Shown here: positions 26,001 through 33,102 of the stretch, one piece after another
Numbering within the stretch: the stretch's first letter is position 1
How the letters are laid out: each line of letters opens with the position of its first letter
Origin: Bacteroidales bacterium
Lineage (GTDB): Bacteria; Bacteroidota; Bacteroidia; Bacteroidales; F082
NCBI GenBank assembly: GCA_017616735.1
Contig: JAFZXP010000076.1
Span: 1-41,992 of the forward strand
DNA length: 41,992 nucleotides
Reading direction: 5' to 3'
The notes under the pieces: generated by a model
What the model was told of the DNA's origin: nothing
What the model saw: the letters and a program-made list of their open reading frames with translations, nothing else
Database searches by the model: none
Program-made: the position numbers and the translations under genes

Positions 26001-26440
26001 GTAAACTGTGCAAACGCGAAAGAGCATCCGTTCATAAACTGAGTGCTGACTTTTGAGTAGGTTTTCTCGGGATAAACCGCTTCAGAACCGTAAAATTCTT
26101 CGTTTCTCTCAAGCACCAAAGGCTCTGTCGACGACAACGGACGGGCCTGTTGGTATGGCAGCAGGTTAAAAGTGCCCTCAAGTTCCACGAAGTCGGAATA
26201 TTCCACTGCTATTTCATTAGCCTCAGTGTTGGGAGGCAAAAGCAGCGAAACATGCTGACCCGGCAAAGTGGCTTTACCAACTTCACCAAGGCCGATTGTA
26301 CCGTCAAAGCTGATGACGTCATAGCCACCGACCACGCTAACAGCCGGATTGTCAAAATGATATGTTTTTTGTACCGTCTGGGCGATTGAAAGAGCGCCCA
26401 AAACAGCCACAAAAACAGTTGTTAAGATAAGTTTTTTCAT
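23060..26440 (-). CDS. Gingipain-like C25 cysteine protease with T9SS sorting domain
   Basis: 1126 residues. Signal peptide (LGALSIAQ) and a propeptide (to about 210). The C25 catalytic domain covers ~215-600: ELLVITPQEWVSHFDEYVAF, MMILLGGDAGLVPWR, EVGVGRMPF, FHCGHANTDY (catalytic His446) and NSHGCICGDF (catalytic Cys483). The His-Cys spacing of 37 is close to the 33 of RgpB. Ig-like/adhesin modules (~600-920), a lectin-like jelly-roll segment (LSFYYKTLTKYKKDYL, CWIDDITF) and a T9SS tail (VYPNPTADVIFIKADD ... MYFVRTIDSKGN) follow. Surface or secreted endopeptidase. Arg versus Lys specificity cannot be read directly. It sits 14 bp after lysS and overlaps holB. Confidence 0.92.
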   Translation of the reverse strand: MKKLILTTVFVAVLGALSIAQTVQKTYHFDNPAVSVVGGYDVISFDGTIGLGEVGKATLPGQHVSLLLPPNTEANEIAVEYSDFVELEGTFNLLPYQQARPLSSTEPLVLERNEEFYGSEAVYPEKTYSKVSTQFMNGCSFAFAQFTPVRYVPASGKVSYAKTVTVTVDVKASRADKSRLLWMTPEVQARVERMAQNPEAVAEYKTRGRSIGGYELLVITPQEWVSHFDEYVAFYQARGLRTHVTALEDILNSFEGRDDAEKVFNYTKQEYEDNGIMMILLGGDAGLVPWRALYCYVSDEYIDNLPADMYFGCFDTNWDEDNNGLWGEVGEDDLMPEVGVGRMPFNNETQFNNMMHKTLEYQSNPVLGEFNTVILGAEHMGDGYYGSSDIERLIGVNSDFGYTTVGIPEDYEFVKIYENGPTGWSGAIFRNAINEHGGQYVFHCGHANTDYVAGWYVNSTNDASFAQLNGVTHNYGFFNSHGCICGDFTHTCMLERLVNISTGFVATTGNSRYGWYQPWGDGMAAHLNREFVDAYYNDRLPYIGTAFVEMKIMTAPYVATPWGDDGAMRWNLYDINILGDVAVCPWLDEPFRPELSYESAINLGSAATTVEVRKDGVAQSNFRCSIFHNGQLLAFGMTDENGMANVEFGSPLDVADTMQLIITGPNAIPQTIDIIGLSDNTAFVYPQDIELNDDFATGNSLDMDVNFKNAGTADAAGVTASLSTVSQYVSLSKSTVEVGTINAGSSVLVEDAFDFDVAANIPDGTLVDFVMACTDGNSVWNRNLFFKAKAPSLKINNIEYAEIEGNMNGYLEPGETFLFTITGKNVGHLIASNPYIHGSADNQAAQFNTNDLPLNDVAAGGDFEAELQVTIDENTPQGTTIVFSFNVMAGEYSATSDIVLCVGLITEDFETGDLSKLPWVLWGDAEWFVTSDQAYSGSFSAQCGEIGKNQMTSLIVEINTTTDGELSFYYKTLTKYKKDYLILYMDNTVLGFWTGDNDWTLATYTIEAGTHVLEWRYDTSSSGATDGNVCWIDDITFPGNTIVLDDTEEVIFSEMAVYPNPTADVIFIKADDVKSVEVYNSLGMRVIANDVNNSQSVDLTGLAAGMYFVRTIDSKGNINSTKVIKK

Positions 26441-26454
26441 GGTTTTATTTGTTG

Positions 26455-28170
26455 TTATGCATTAATCCATTTTTCGACTTCCTCAAGTTGCAAAGCAGGA
26501 ACGTCCATTTTTGTTTTCTTGCGGATGCCATTGAGTTTCTCGCGCAGTGCCGACGGCTTCTCCGACTGCATCTGTTCGAGCGAGGTATAGTTTTGTTTCA
26601 CAAGCACTTCGGCCCACACCTCAGGCACGCCGACAGCCATAAAATCGTCTTTTGTGGCGACTTTCTTGTGCACTTCAGGACGCATCATCGGGAACAGAAG
26701 CACTTCCTGAATCTGAGTCTGGCCTGTGAGCAGCATCACCAGACGGTCGATGCCGATGCCCATGCCCGATGTAGGAGGCATACCATATTCAAGTGCGCGC
26801 AAGAAGTCTTGGTCGATAAGCATAGCCTCGTCGTCACCGCGGCCAGCCAGCTTCATCTGCTCCTCGAAACGGGCACGCTGGTCGATAGGATCGTTGAGCT
26901 CGGTGTAAGCGTTGGCGAGCTCTTTGCCGTTGACCATCAACTCGAAACGCTCGGTCAGCTCAGGGTTGTTACGGTGGCGTTTGCAAAGAGGTGACATCTC
27001 GACAGGATAGTCGGTGATGAAGGTAGGCTGGATGTAAGTGCCTTCGCATTTTGCTCCGAAAATCTCATCGATGAGCTTGCCTTTACCCATTGAATCGTCG
27101 ATTTCGATATCGAGTTTCTTACACACCTCACGCAGCTGAGCCTCGTCCATGCCAGTGATGTCGATGCCGGTCTTTTCTTTGATGGAATCGATCATTGTGA
27201 TACGCTTGAACGGACGTTTGAAGCAAATCTCGTTTTCGCCAACCTTCACGGTGTCGGTACCAAGCACCTCTTTCACCGCGCGTTCAATCATTGCCTCGGT
27301 GAAATCCATCATCCAAAGATAATCTTTGTAAGCCACATATATCTCAAGTCCGGTAAACTCCGGGTTATGCGTGCGGTCCATGCCTTCGTTGCGGAAGTTG
27401 CGCGAGAACTCATAAACACCGTCAAAGCCGCCCACGATGAGACGTTTCAGGAAAAGCTCATCGGCTATACGCAGGTACATCGGGATATCCAATGCGTTGT
27501 GGTGTGTGATAAACGGACGAGCTGTTGCGCCGCCAGGTATTGCTTGCAACACTGGAGTTTCCACCTCGAGGTAGCCTTGCTCGTTGAAGAAACGGCGGAT
27601 GCTGTCGATGATACGGGTACGTTTGATGAAGATATCTTTCACCTTATCGTTGACAACCAAATCGACATAACGCATGCGGTAACGCAGCTCAGGATCGTTG
27701 AACTCGTCGTATTTCACGCCGTCTTTCTCCTTCACGATTGGCAGTGGACGCAAGCTCTTGCTGAGCACCGTCATTTCCTTCACATGAATTGAAATCTCGC
27801 CCATCTGGGTGCGGAACACAAAGCCTTTCACACCGATGAAGTCGCCGATATCGAGCAGACGTTTGAACACCACATTGTACATTGTCTTATCCTCGTCTGG
27901 GCAAATCTCGTCGCGATTTAAATATAATTGAATACGTCCGTTGGCGTCCTGCAGCTCGCAGAATGAGGCCGCGCCCATGATACGGCGGCTCATGATACGA
28001 CCGCCTATGCTGACGTTCTCAAACTTTGAGAGGTCGTTATCGTCAAACTGTTCTTTAATCTGAGTGGTTGTCACGTTCACGTCGAACGCCGCCTGAGGAT
28101 ATGGATTGATACCGAGTTTGTAAAGTTCCTGAAGGGAATTTCTTCTGATTTGTTCCTGTTCGCTTAACAT
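26455..28170 (-). CDS. lysS: Lysyl-tRNA synthetase, class II
   Basis: 571 residues, matching the long Bacteroidetes form. It has the N-terminal OB fold ([19 protein letters not shown]). Motif 1 is in [21 protein letters not shown], motif 2 in [20 protein letters not shown] and motif 3 in [15 protein letters not shown]. About 60 extra residues follow motif 3, ending in a helix-hairpin-helix-like tail ([19 protein letters not shown]). It charges tRNA-Lys. It appears to head the minus-strand unit that runs through the gingipain-like gene, with its promoter at 28215-28223. Confidence 0.96.
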   Translation of the reverse strand: MLSEQEQIRRNSLQELYKLGINPYPQAAFDVNVTTTQIKEQFDDNDLSKFENVSIGGRIMSRRIMGAASFCELQDANGRIQLYLNRDEICPDEDKTMYNVVFKRLLDIGDFIGVKGFVFRTQMGEISIHVKEMTVLSKSLRPLPIVKEKDGVKYDEFNDPELRYRMRYVDLVVNDKVKDIFIKRTRIIDSIRRFFNEQGYLEVETPVLQAIPGGATARPFITHHNALDIPMYLRIADELFLKRLIVGGFDGVYEFSRNFRNEGMDRTHNPEFTGLEIYVAYKDYLWMMDFTEAMIERAVKEVLGTDTVKVGENEICFKRPFKRITMIDSIKEKTGIDITGMDEAQLREVCKKLDIEIDDSMGKGKLIDEIFGAKCEGTYIQPTFITDYPVEMSPLCKRHRNNPELTERFELMVNGKELANAYTELNDPIDQRARFEEQMKLAGRGDDEAMLIDQDFLRALEYGMPPTSGMGIGIDRLVMLLTGQTQIQEVLLFPMMRPEVHKKVATKDDFMAVGVPEVWAEVLVKQNYTSLEQMQSEKPSALREKLNGIRKKTKMDVPALQLEEVEKWINA

Positions 28171-28214
28171 TTGTTATATCTTTTTATATTTTTTTCGAAT
28201 ATGTGCATTTGGGT

Positions 28215-28223
28215 GCAAAGATA
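28215..28223 (-). promoter_or_regulatory. -7 box for lysS and the 12-kb downstream unit
   Basis: Minus strand TATCTTTGC, matching TAnnTTTG, 44 bp before the lysS ATG. No other intergenic space of more than 14 bp exists on this strand until 16310, so this may drive eight genes. Confidence 0.6.
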
Positions 28224-28273
28224 GGAAATTTCCATGAATTTCGTAGATTTTTATTCTTTTTTTTATTTTTCTC

Positions 28274-28305
28274 TTGTTTTTCAAAAAATTAGTATTTAAC
28301 TTTGC
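28274..28305 (+). promoter_or_regulatory. Promoter for the 28383-32287 lipoprotein operon
   Basis: TTG at 28274-28276 and TAACTTTGC at 28297-28305 with a 20-bp spacer. The leader to the ATG at 28383 is about 75 nt. Confidence 0.65.
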
Positions 28306-28350
28306 AGTCGAAATATTCGAATTCTTCAAAATTAACATAATACTAACCAA

Positions 28351-28367
28351 GTCCGACAAAGGCGGAC
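28351..28367 (+). other. Small hairpin in the 5' leader of the lipoprotein operon
   Basis: GTCCG at 28351-28355 pairs with CGGAC at 28363-28367 around a 7-nt loop, ending 15 nt before the ATG. It could tune translation. Five pairs is weak evidence. Confidence 0.3.
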
Positions 28368-28382
28368 GTAAAATTCAACACC

Positions 28383-28883
28383 ATGAAAACTACCAGATTT
28401 TTACTCGTTTTAGGAGTCACCATGCTCCTCACCTCATGTGCGATGAGTACCTACGAAACACGTTATCGTTATGACGAGAACACAGCAAGTTACATCAACA
28501 CACAGATGCAACCAACCTATGTGATCCCGACCGTGGCCGACCTCGAGATCTCGCCGAACAAAATCGTTGAGAGCCAGACCTTTGACAACACACTAAAAAG
28601 CTATGATATCAGCCATACTGAAGCCTCTCCGACACTCGTTTACTGGAAGAGTCTGACCGTTTCAAAGGCAGTGCAGGCACACAATGCCGATGTGATTGTC
28701 GCCCCTATCTTCGACATCAAGACAAGTGACAACTATGCGACTGTCACCGTCACGGTATCAGGCTATCCCGCAAAATACAAAAATTTCAGAAACATGTCAG
28801 AGAAAGATGCCGATGCGTTCAGAGTCTATGGCATAGAGATTGAGAAGATTGAGAATAAGGAAATTATAGTACCTGTCAAATAA
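28383..28883 (+). CDS. Bacteroidetes lipoprotein, unknown function
   Basis: 166 residues with lipobox LTSC (Cys19). The mature part carries the pattern ADVIVAPIFDIK followed by TVTVSGYPAKYKNFR. I recall it as recurrent in small Bacteroidetes lipoproteins with no assigned role. Residues after Cys19 (AMSTYE) do not match the surface-export pattern seen in the three later lipoproteins, so it is likely periplasmic. First gene of the operon; 8 bp to the next start. Confidence 0.8.
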   Translation: MKTTRFLLVLGVTMLLTSCAMSTYETRYRYDENTASYINTQMQPTYVIPTVADLEISPNKIVESQTFDNTLKSYDISHTEASPTLVYWKSLTVSKAVQAHNADVIVAPIFDIKTSDNYATVTVTVSGYPAKYKNFRNMSEKDADAFRVYGIEIEKIENKEIIVPVK

Positions 28884-28891
28884 CTATCGAC

Positions 28892-29512
28892 ATGTTTAAG
28901 AGATTATTTATGGCGTTTGCAGCAGTGCTTTGCATAGCATCTGCTGCAAATGCGCAAGCAGTAGGCACATATAAGGCCAAGAAAGCCGAGGTGCATGTTC
29001 AAAAAATCAGGAAGCCTCACAACGGTCCGTTCATCGGACTCAACGCCGGCGTCACCGGTACAATGGGCGGCATCAAAGCACTGGATTTCAATCTGGGATT
29101 CGATTTCGCCTTGGCTCCGAGCAAGAGGTTCGCCTGGGGTCTGTTCGCAGGCTATGAGACATTGAAGAAAATCAACGTGGGTCTGCTTTTCATCCATGGC
29201 AACTACGGTGAAGGCGGCGCTTTCTTCTGGGGTATCGGATACACCTTCATGATGAGTTATACCAAAGATATGGAATACGAGGGCATCAGCTATGAACGCA
29301 AGTATTACGACGGCCACAGGTATATACTACGTTTTGGCTATGTAACGCCTTCACCATTGTATTTCAGTCTCTCGCTGATGTACGGAAGCATAAATAGGGA
29401 AGACCATTATCCCAACTATCAAGATGGTCGGCCCGGCAATGCGTCGTTGTACAGCTTAAGTGCGACAATCGGCTACAGGTTTCGTACAAAGGCGAGGAAT
29501 GCCGACCGTTAA
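28892..29512 (+). CDS. Probable outer-membrane beta-barrel protein
   Basis: 206 residues with a cleavable signal peptide (SAANAQ). The mature part alternates short amphipathic strands rich in Gly, Phe and Tyr: GPFIGLNAGVTG, LDFNLGFDFALAP, FAWGLFAGYE, GVGYTF-like GIGYTFMMSY, HRYILRFGYV, YFSLSLMYGS and SLSATIGYRF. This fits an eight-stranded barrel of the OmpA/OmpW size class. It could assemble with the lipoproteins flanking it in the operon. No specific family is assignable. Confidence 0.7.
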   Translation: MFKRLFMAFAAVLCIASAANAQAVGTYKAKKAEVHVQKIRKPHNGPFIGLNAGVTGTMGGIKALDFNLGFDFALAPSKRFAWGLFAGYETLKKINVGLLFIHGNYGEGGAFFWGIGYTFMMSYTKDMEYEGISYERKYYDGHRYILRFGYVTPSPLYFSLSLMYGSINREDHYPNYQDGRPGNASLYSLSATIGYRFRTKARNADR

Positions 29513-29524
29513 AACCCCGATGTC

Positions 29525-30625
29525 ATGAGAAGATTACTACTAATCTTGGCGGCGATCCTGCTCGTGATGACGGGCTGCCACAAGGATAATGTCGGGCCAG
29601 GCATGTATATGAGCGTGGTTTATCACGGCAACGGCGGCTTGACGGCCAATGGTGACAGTTTCGTAAAGTATACCTACCTGAACAACGAGTGTGAAGCTAT
29701 CTCCAATTGTTTCACCAACGGTAACAAGGTTTTCTCCAAATGGAACAACAAATCCGACGGTAGTGGCTACAGCAGTTATAAGCCCGGGTATACCATTCAT
29801 GGCTATCAAGAAGACATTGACTTGTATGCCATCTGGCTGAAAGTGTTCACCATCAACTACAACGCCAACGGCGGCAGCGGCGCCATGAGCTCACAAACCG
29901 TCACGGAAGGCGACTACACCTATCTGACCGGCAACAAGTTTACCCGTAGCGGCTATCAGTTTGACAAATGGAACACCAAGTCCAACGGCTCAGGCACCTC
30001 ATACAGTAACGGCGCCTATATCAAGCCTACCGCCAACGTCACGCTTTGGGCCCAGTGGAAACGCGTGTACAAAGTCACCTTCAACGCCAACGGCGGCAGC
30101 GGTACAATGAGTCCGCAGAGCATAGTGGCTGGTAATGGTGCTTATCTCAATAACAATGCATTCACGAGAACAAACTACATTTTTACTGGATGGAACACCA
30201 ATGCTAACGGAACAGGCACCTCTTATTCCGATCATGCTTATGTTACGCCTTATAATGACATAAATCTGTATGCACAATGGGAGTACTCGTCATACGGAGG
30301 AGCTATCTCCATGAGAAATGGCAGCAAAACCATGGAAAGCGGAGCCTATTACAATTTCTACGACAGCGGCGGGCCAAACAGCAGCTACAGTAATAACGAG
30401 TCATACACTTTTTACTTTTACGCCCCTGCAGGGAAAAGGGTTAAAATTGTGTTCTCTTCTATGAATTTGGAAACTTGCTGTGACCACATCTACATCAACA
30501 ACAATCAGTATAGCACTAATCCAGGCACGTTGTATTCAACAGGTTCAACCATGACGATTCGCTTTACCAGCGACGTAAGTGTAACATATTCTGGTTGGTC
30601 GGCTACGGTATACTCTGTCGATTGA
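29525..30625 (+). CDS. Surface lipoprotein with three InlB B-type repeats and a CUB-like domain
   Basis: 366 residues. The lipobox ends TGC (Cys18) and is followed by HKDN, resembling the lipoprotein export signal of Bacteroidetes (Lys plus acidic residues after Cys), so it probably faces outward. Three Listeria-Bacteroides repeats follow (about 29-103, 106-180, 181-256). Each has the form (F/Y)(N/H)(A)NGG...F...GY.F..WNT...G.G..Y......(L)(W/Y)AQW. Residues ~259-366 form a CUB-like sandwich (FYDSGGPNSSYSNNE, YAPAGKRVKIVF, SGWSATV). Repeats 2 and 3 share long DNA identity with the gene at 31121. Likely adhesion or ligand binding. Confidence 0.85.
   Translation: MRRLLLILAAILLVMTGCHKDNVGPGMYMSVVYHGNGGLTANGDSFVKYTYLNNECEAISNCFTNGNKVFSKWNNKSDGSGYSSYKPGYTIHGYQEDIDLYAIWLKVFTINYNANGGSGAMSSQTVTEGDYTYLTGNKFTRSGYQFDKWNTKSNGSGTSYSNGAYIKPTANVTLWAQWKRVYKVTFNANGGSGTMSPQSIVAGNGAYLNNNAFTRTNYIFTGWNTNANGTGTSYSDHAYVTPYNDINLYAQWEYSSYGGAISMRNGSKTMESGAYYNFYDSGGPNSSYSNNESYTFYFYAPAGKRVKIVFSSMNLETCCDHIYINNNQYSTNPGTLYSTGSTMTIRFTSDVSVTYSGWSATVYSVD
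30077..30102 (+). repeat. 26-bp DNA repeat shared by B-repeat genes
   Basis: These 26 bases recur exactly at 31445-31470 in the paralogous gene, and 20 of them (AACGCCAACGGCGGCAGCGG) also at 29861-29880. Identity at third codon positions suggests recent duplication or gene conversion. Confidence 0.8.
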
Positions 30626-30652
30626 TTTAATAACACTAATATTATTGACTAT

Positions 30653-31096
30653 ATGAAAAGATACCTGATAATTCTTGCGTTATTAATAATGGCGCTGACA
30701 GCTTGCCAGAAAGACGACGTCGAGCCTATCGGCTTAGGCAATTACGACATCAACATGTGTGACGGAAGCACCACTCTTAGAAACGGCAAGACCTATCATT
30801 TTTACGACAGCGGTGGTCCGGAATACTATTATTCTGACGATGAGGATTACTATTACACTTTCTGGGCTCCACAAGGCAAAAGAGTAAAAATGCAGTTCGA
30901 ATCGTTTAGTACTGAAGCGAATTTCGACAAACTCTATATCAATGGGACAGAATACAGCGGATATAATAATCCTGGAACAATCTATTCGACCTATTCCACA
31001 TGGGACTCACTTGGTTCATTCATCTCCATACGTTTTCACAGCGATGGAAGTATAACACATCCAGGGTGGTCAGCTATCGTGACAGCCGTGAATTGA
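30653..31096 (+). CDS. Surface lipoprotein consisting of one CUB-like domain
   Basis: 147 residues. The lipobox is LTAC (Cys18), followed by QKDD, which exactly matches the first four residues of the Capnocytophaga lipoprotein export signal QKDDE. The rest aligns with the C-terminal CUB-like domain of the gene at 29525: FYDSGGPEYYYSDDEDY, FWAPQGKRVKMQFESF, LYINGTEY, NPGTIYST, ISIRFHSDGS and PGWSAIV. It looks like a duplicate of that domain without the B repeats. The function is presumably binding at the cell surface. Confidence 0.82.
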   Translation: MKRYLIILALLIMALTACQKDDVEPIGLGNYDINMCDGSTTLRNGKTYHFYDSGGPEYYYSDDEDYYYTFWAPQGKRVKMQFESFSTEANFDKLYINGTEYSGYNNPGTIYSTYSTWDSLGSFISIRFHSDGSITHPGWSAIVTAVN

Positions 31097-31120
31097 TATT
31101 ATGAAAAAATATTTGACATC

Positions 31121-32287
31121 ATGAAAAAACTATTGATAATCATTCCATTACTGCTTCTTACAGTGATTGGATGTCATAAAGACTCTCAGGATCCCGTTCA
31201 TATGGAGGTGAAATATGACGGTAACGGCGGCACAACATCCGACGGACAGACCATAGCTCGCCGCAACCACATAGGCAACTACCAATTCATCCTCGACGAG
31301 AACATGTTCACCAACGGCAATAAGATTTTTGTCGGCTGGAGCCGAGGCCCCAGTGACAACAATATTTATCAGCCGGGACAAACAGCGTATATCACTTACG
31401 ACTACAACTATGGCTATCTCTGTGCGCGTTGGGGCAATACCATAACCTTCAACGCCAACGGCGGCAGCGGAACAATGAGTCCTCAGACTATTCTTGCAGG
31501 GTATAGTGACCTCATCAAAGCCAACTGCTTCACCAAAAGCGGATATGAATTCAATGGGTGGAACACCAAAGCAGACGGTAGCGGAACATCATACTCTGAC
31601 AAGCAATATATTAGCTTGAGTTCCAGCATCACTCTATACGCCCAGTGGAGCAGCTGTAAGTATTATCACAACGATTATTACATAAACAACATATGGGTGT
31701 GGGGTACATGGTCAAGCACTAATTACAACTATTGTTTCGGAACAAATTCATACGGGTATACTAAGTGCGCGGAGCGTGTTTACAACAGCGGCACCAAGAC
31801 AATATCCGACCTTAAGCTGACTTATGGAGCTGGAGGATCTTCGGGTTCTGTAAAAATATCTTTTTGCAATAGCACTTACAGTGGACCCGGAACTGTGATA
31901 AAAGAGATTTCAATACCCATGTCAACATTATATCAGAATGCTGTTTCAAATGGAGTCGTTTCATATCACAACTATGAAGCTACGGTATTGATAAGCAACT
32001 TCAGTGAGTTTAATGTTAGTGGCGATTTTTATGTTGTTGTAGATTACTCCAACGCTGTAAGCAGGTTTTATGTAATGTCCACATATGATGGCGCATATAG
32101 CGACAACACGGCTTATTACTACAACGGCTCTTCATGGAATCACCTAAGCACCAGGGTGTTGAGTCTTGGACTAAAGCCGAATATTTGTCCTGTTGGTGGC
32201 GGCAAAACCGATGGCGAAGACGACATAATTGTCATGCCGATGCCTAATGAGGAACCGTCACAAGGCTTTGGCGTTGAGATAGAATAA
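31121..32287 (+). CDS. Surface lipoprotein with two InlB B-type repeats and a C-terminal beta domain
   Basis: 388 residues. The lipobox ends IGC (Cys18) with HKDS after it. Two Listeria-Bacteroides repeats (about 28-107 and 108-180) are followed by an Asn/Ser/Tyr-rich beta domain (~180-365: TKCAERVYNSGTKTISDLKL, VKISFCNSTYSGPGTVI, GDFYVVVDYSN, YYNGSSWNHLSTRVLSLGL). I do not recognise that domain. An acidic tail closes the protein. A 7-codon frame (ATG at 31101) ends across this start. Last gene of the operon. Confidence 0.83.
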   Translation: MKKLLIIIPLLLLTVIGCHKDSQDPVHMEVKYDGNGGTTSDGQTIARRNHIGNYQFILDENMFTNGNKIFVGWSRGPSDNNIYQPGQTAYITYDYNYGYLCARWGNTITFNANGGSGTMSPQTILAGYSDLIKANCFTKSGYEFNGWNTKADGSGTSYSDKQYISLSSSITLYAQWSSCKYYHNDYYINNIWVWGTWSSTNYNYCFGTNSYGYTKCAERVYNSGTKTISDLKLTYGAGGSSGSVKISFCNSTYSGPGTVIKEISIPMSTLYQNAVSNGVVSYHNYEATVLISNFSEFNVSGDFYVVVDYSNAVSRFYVMSTYDGAYSDNTAYYYNGSSWNHLSTRVLSLGLKPNICPVGGGKTDGEDDIIVMPMPNEEPSQGFGVEIE

Positions 32288-32298
32288 CATAATGAGAG

Positions 32299-32859
32299 TC
32301 ACGGCTTTTTGGCAATTGAGTAAACGTAATTATCTTTGATTACAGTCTCGATGCTGAAAAGTTCGGGATGCGAAAGGACAGTCTTGAGGTCGCTGCGGAT
32401 ACCTTCTCCGGTGAGCTTCAAGACTGCTTCTTTTTTGGTCCAGAGAGCGAGGAAAGCCGTCAGGCTTTCAGGCGCCGACGCTATCAGTGCCTGTTCTTCC
32501 CGGTTCATGGTATATGCTATCAGCGAAGGCGTGATTTTGCGTGGTGTCTCGACGTCGGCGCCCACCGGCTGGCTGTCGATGGCGCAGAGAGCGACGTTGC
32601 CCGAATGACTGAAGTTGAAATGGATCTCAGGGTGATCTTTTATGACTGGCTTGCCGCCATCGAGATATTCGAACACAGGAGGCTCGGTGATGCCGTATTC
32701 CTTTTGAAGGCCTTCCATCAGCAGCAGATACACCGCCAGCGACAGCCGCCGGCCGCTCTCGTGCGCGAACTTCAGTGCCTGTTCTCGACGTTGCTCCGAC
32801 ACCTTAGCCAAAGCGTCTTCAATATCAAGCAATTCCGTATGATCGTTGAGATAAATCAT
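32299..32859 (-). CDS. 4'-phosphopantetheinyl transferase
   Basis: 186 residues. The Sfp/AcpT-type motifs are clear: HFNFSHSGNVALCAI (substrate-binding), PVGADVETPRKI (Mg-binding Asp/Glu) and LWTKKEAVLKLTGEGI (the W.KEA.LK motif). It transfers the phosphopantetheine arm from CoA to a carrier protein. Whether the target is ACP or a peptide or polyketide synthase carrier is unknown, and no such cluster is in the window. Its -7 box ends only 4 nt before the ATG, suggesting a leaderless message. It converges with the lipoprotein operon, 11 bp apart. Confidence 0.92.
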   Translation of the reverse strand: MIYLNDHTELLDIEDALAKVSEQRREQALKFAHESGRRLSLAVYLLLMEGLQKEYGITEPPVFEYLDGGKPVIKDHPEIHFNFSHSGNVALCAIDSQPVGADVETPRKITPSLIAYTMNREEQALIASAPESLTAFLALWTKKEAVLKLTGEGIRSDLKTVLSHPELFSIETVIKDNYVYSIAKKP

Positions 32860-32862
32860 GAT

Positions 32863-32871
32863 GCAAAATTA
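32863..32871 (-). promoter_or_regulatory. -7 box directly preceding the phosphopantetheinyl transferase ATG
   Basis: Minus strand TAATTTTGC ends 3 nt before the ATG at 32859. By Bacteroidetes spacing, transcription would start at or within a few bases of the start codon. Confidence 0.55.
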
Positions 32872-32897
32872 TGAAAAAAAAACATATTTTAATTTTT

Positions 32898-32931
32898 TTG
32901 GCTGCTCGTAAAGAAAAAAGTTGTATTTTTG
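32898..32931 (+). promoter_or_regulatory. Promoter before the small-RNA candidate
   Basis: TTG at 32898-32900 and TATTTTTG at 32924-32931, spacer 23 bp (slightly long). It points away from the phosphopantetheinyl transferase gene and into a non-coding stretch with two hairpins. Confidence 0.5.
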
Positions 32932-32935
32932 CACC

Positions 32936-32997
32936 AGTTATTAAAGCACCGCCATTCTTTCTTGAATGGACATGGCCGTCCGAGGACGGCATTTTTT
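32936..32997 (+). ncRNA. Candidate small RNA or terminated leader, ~60 nt
   Basis: It follows a -7 box by about 5 nt. Hairpin 1 is CCATTC (32952-32957) with GAATGG (32964-32969). Hairpin 2 is GCCGTC (32975-32980), loop CGAG, GACGGC (32985-32990), followed by ATTTTTTATT, a typical intrinsic terminator. No open frame of useful length fits. The next gene has its own promoter at 33089, so this transcript is probably separate. The remainder of the gap, 32998-33088, shows nothing I can assign. Confidence 0.4.
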
Positions 32998-33088
32998 ATT
33001 AATGTCTGATGATATAATCTCAACAACATCAAAATCTCCAAATTGCCGAAAAATTTTGCTACAAATTGCAGGATTGTGATTTTTTTTG

Positions 33089-33097
33089 TAATTTTGC
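33089..33097 (+). promoter_or_regulatory. -7 box for the small gene at 33103
   Basis: TAATTTTGC, a full match, ending 5 nt before the ATG at 33103. Either the message is leaderless from 33103, or translation starts at the in-frame ATG at 33133 with a ~30-nt leader. Confidence 0.6.
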
Positions 33098-33102
33098 ATT
33101 GT

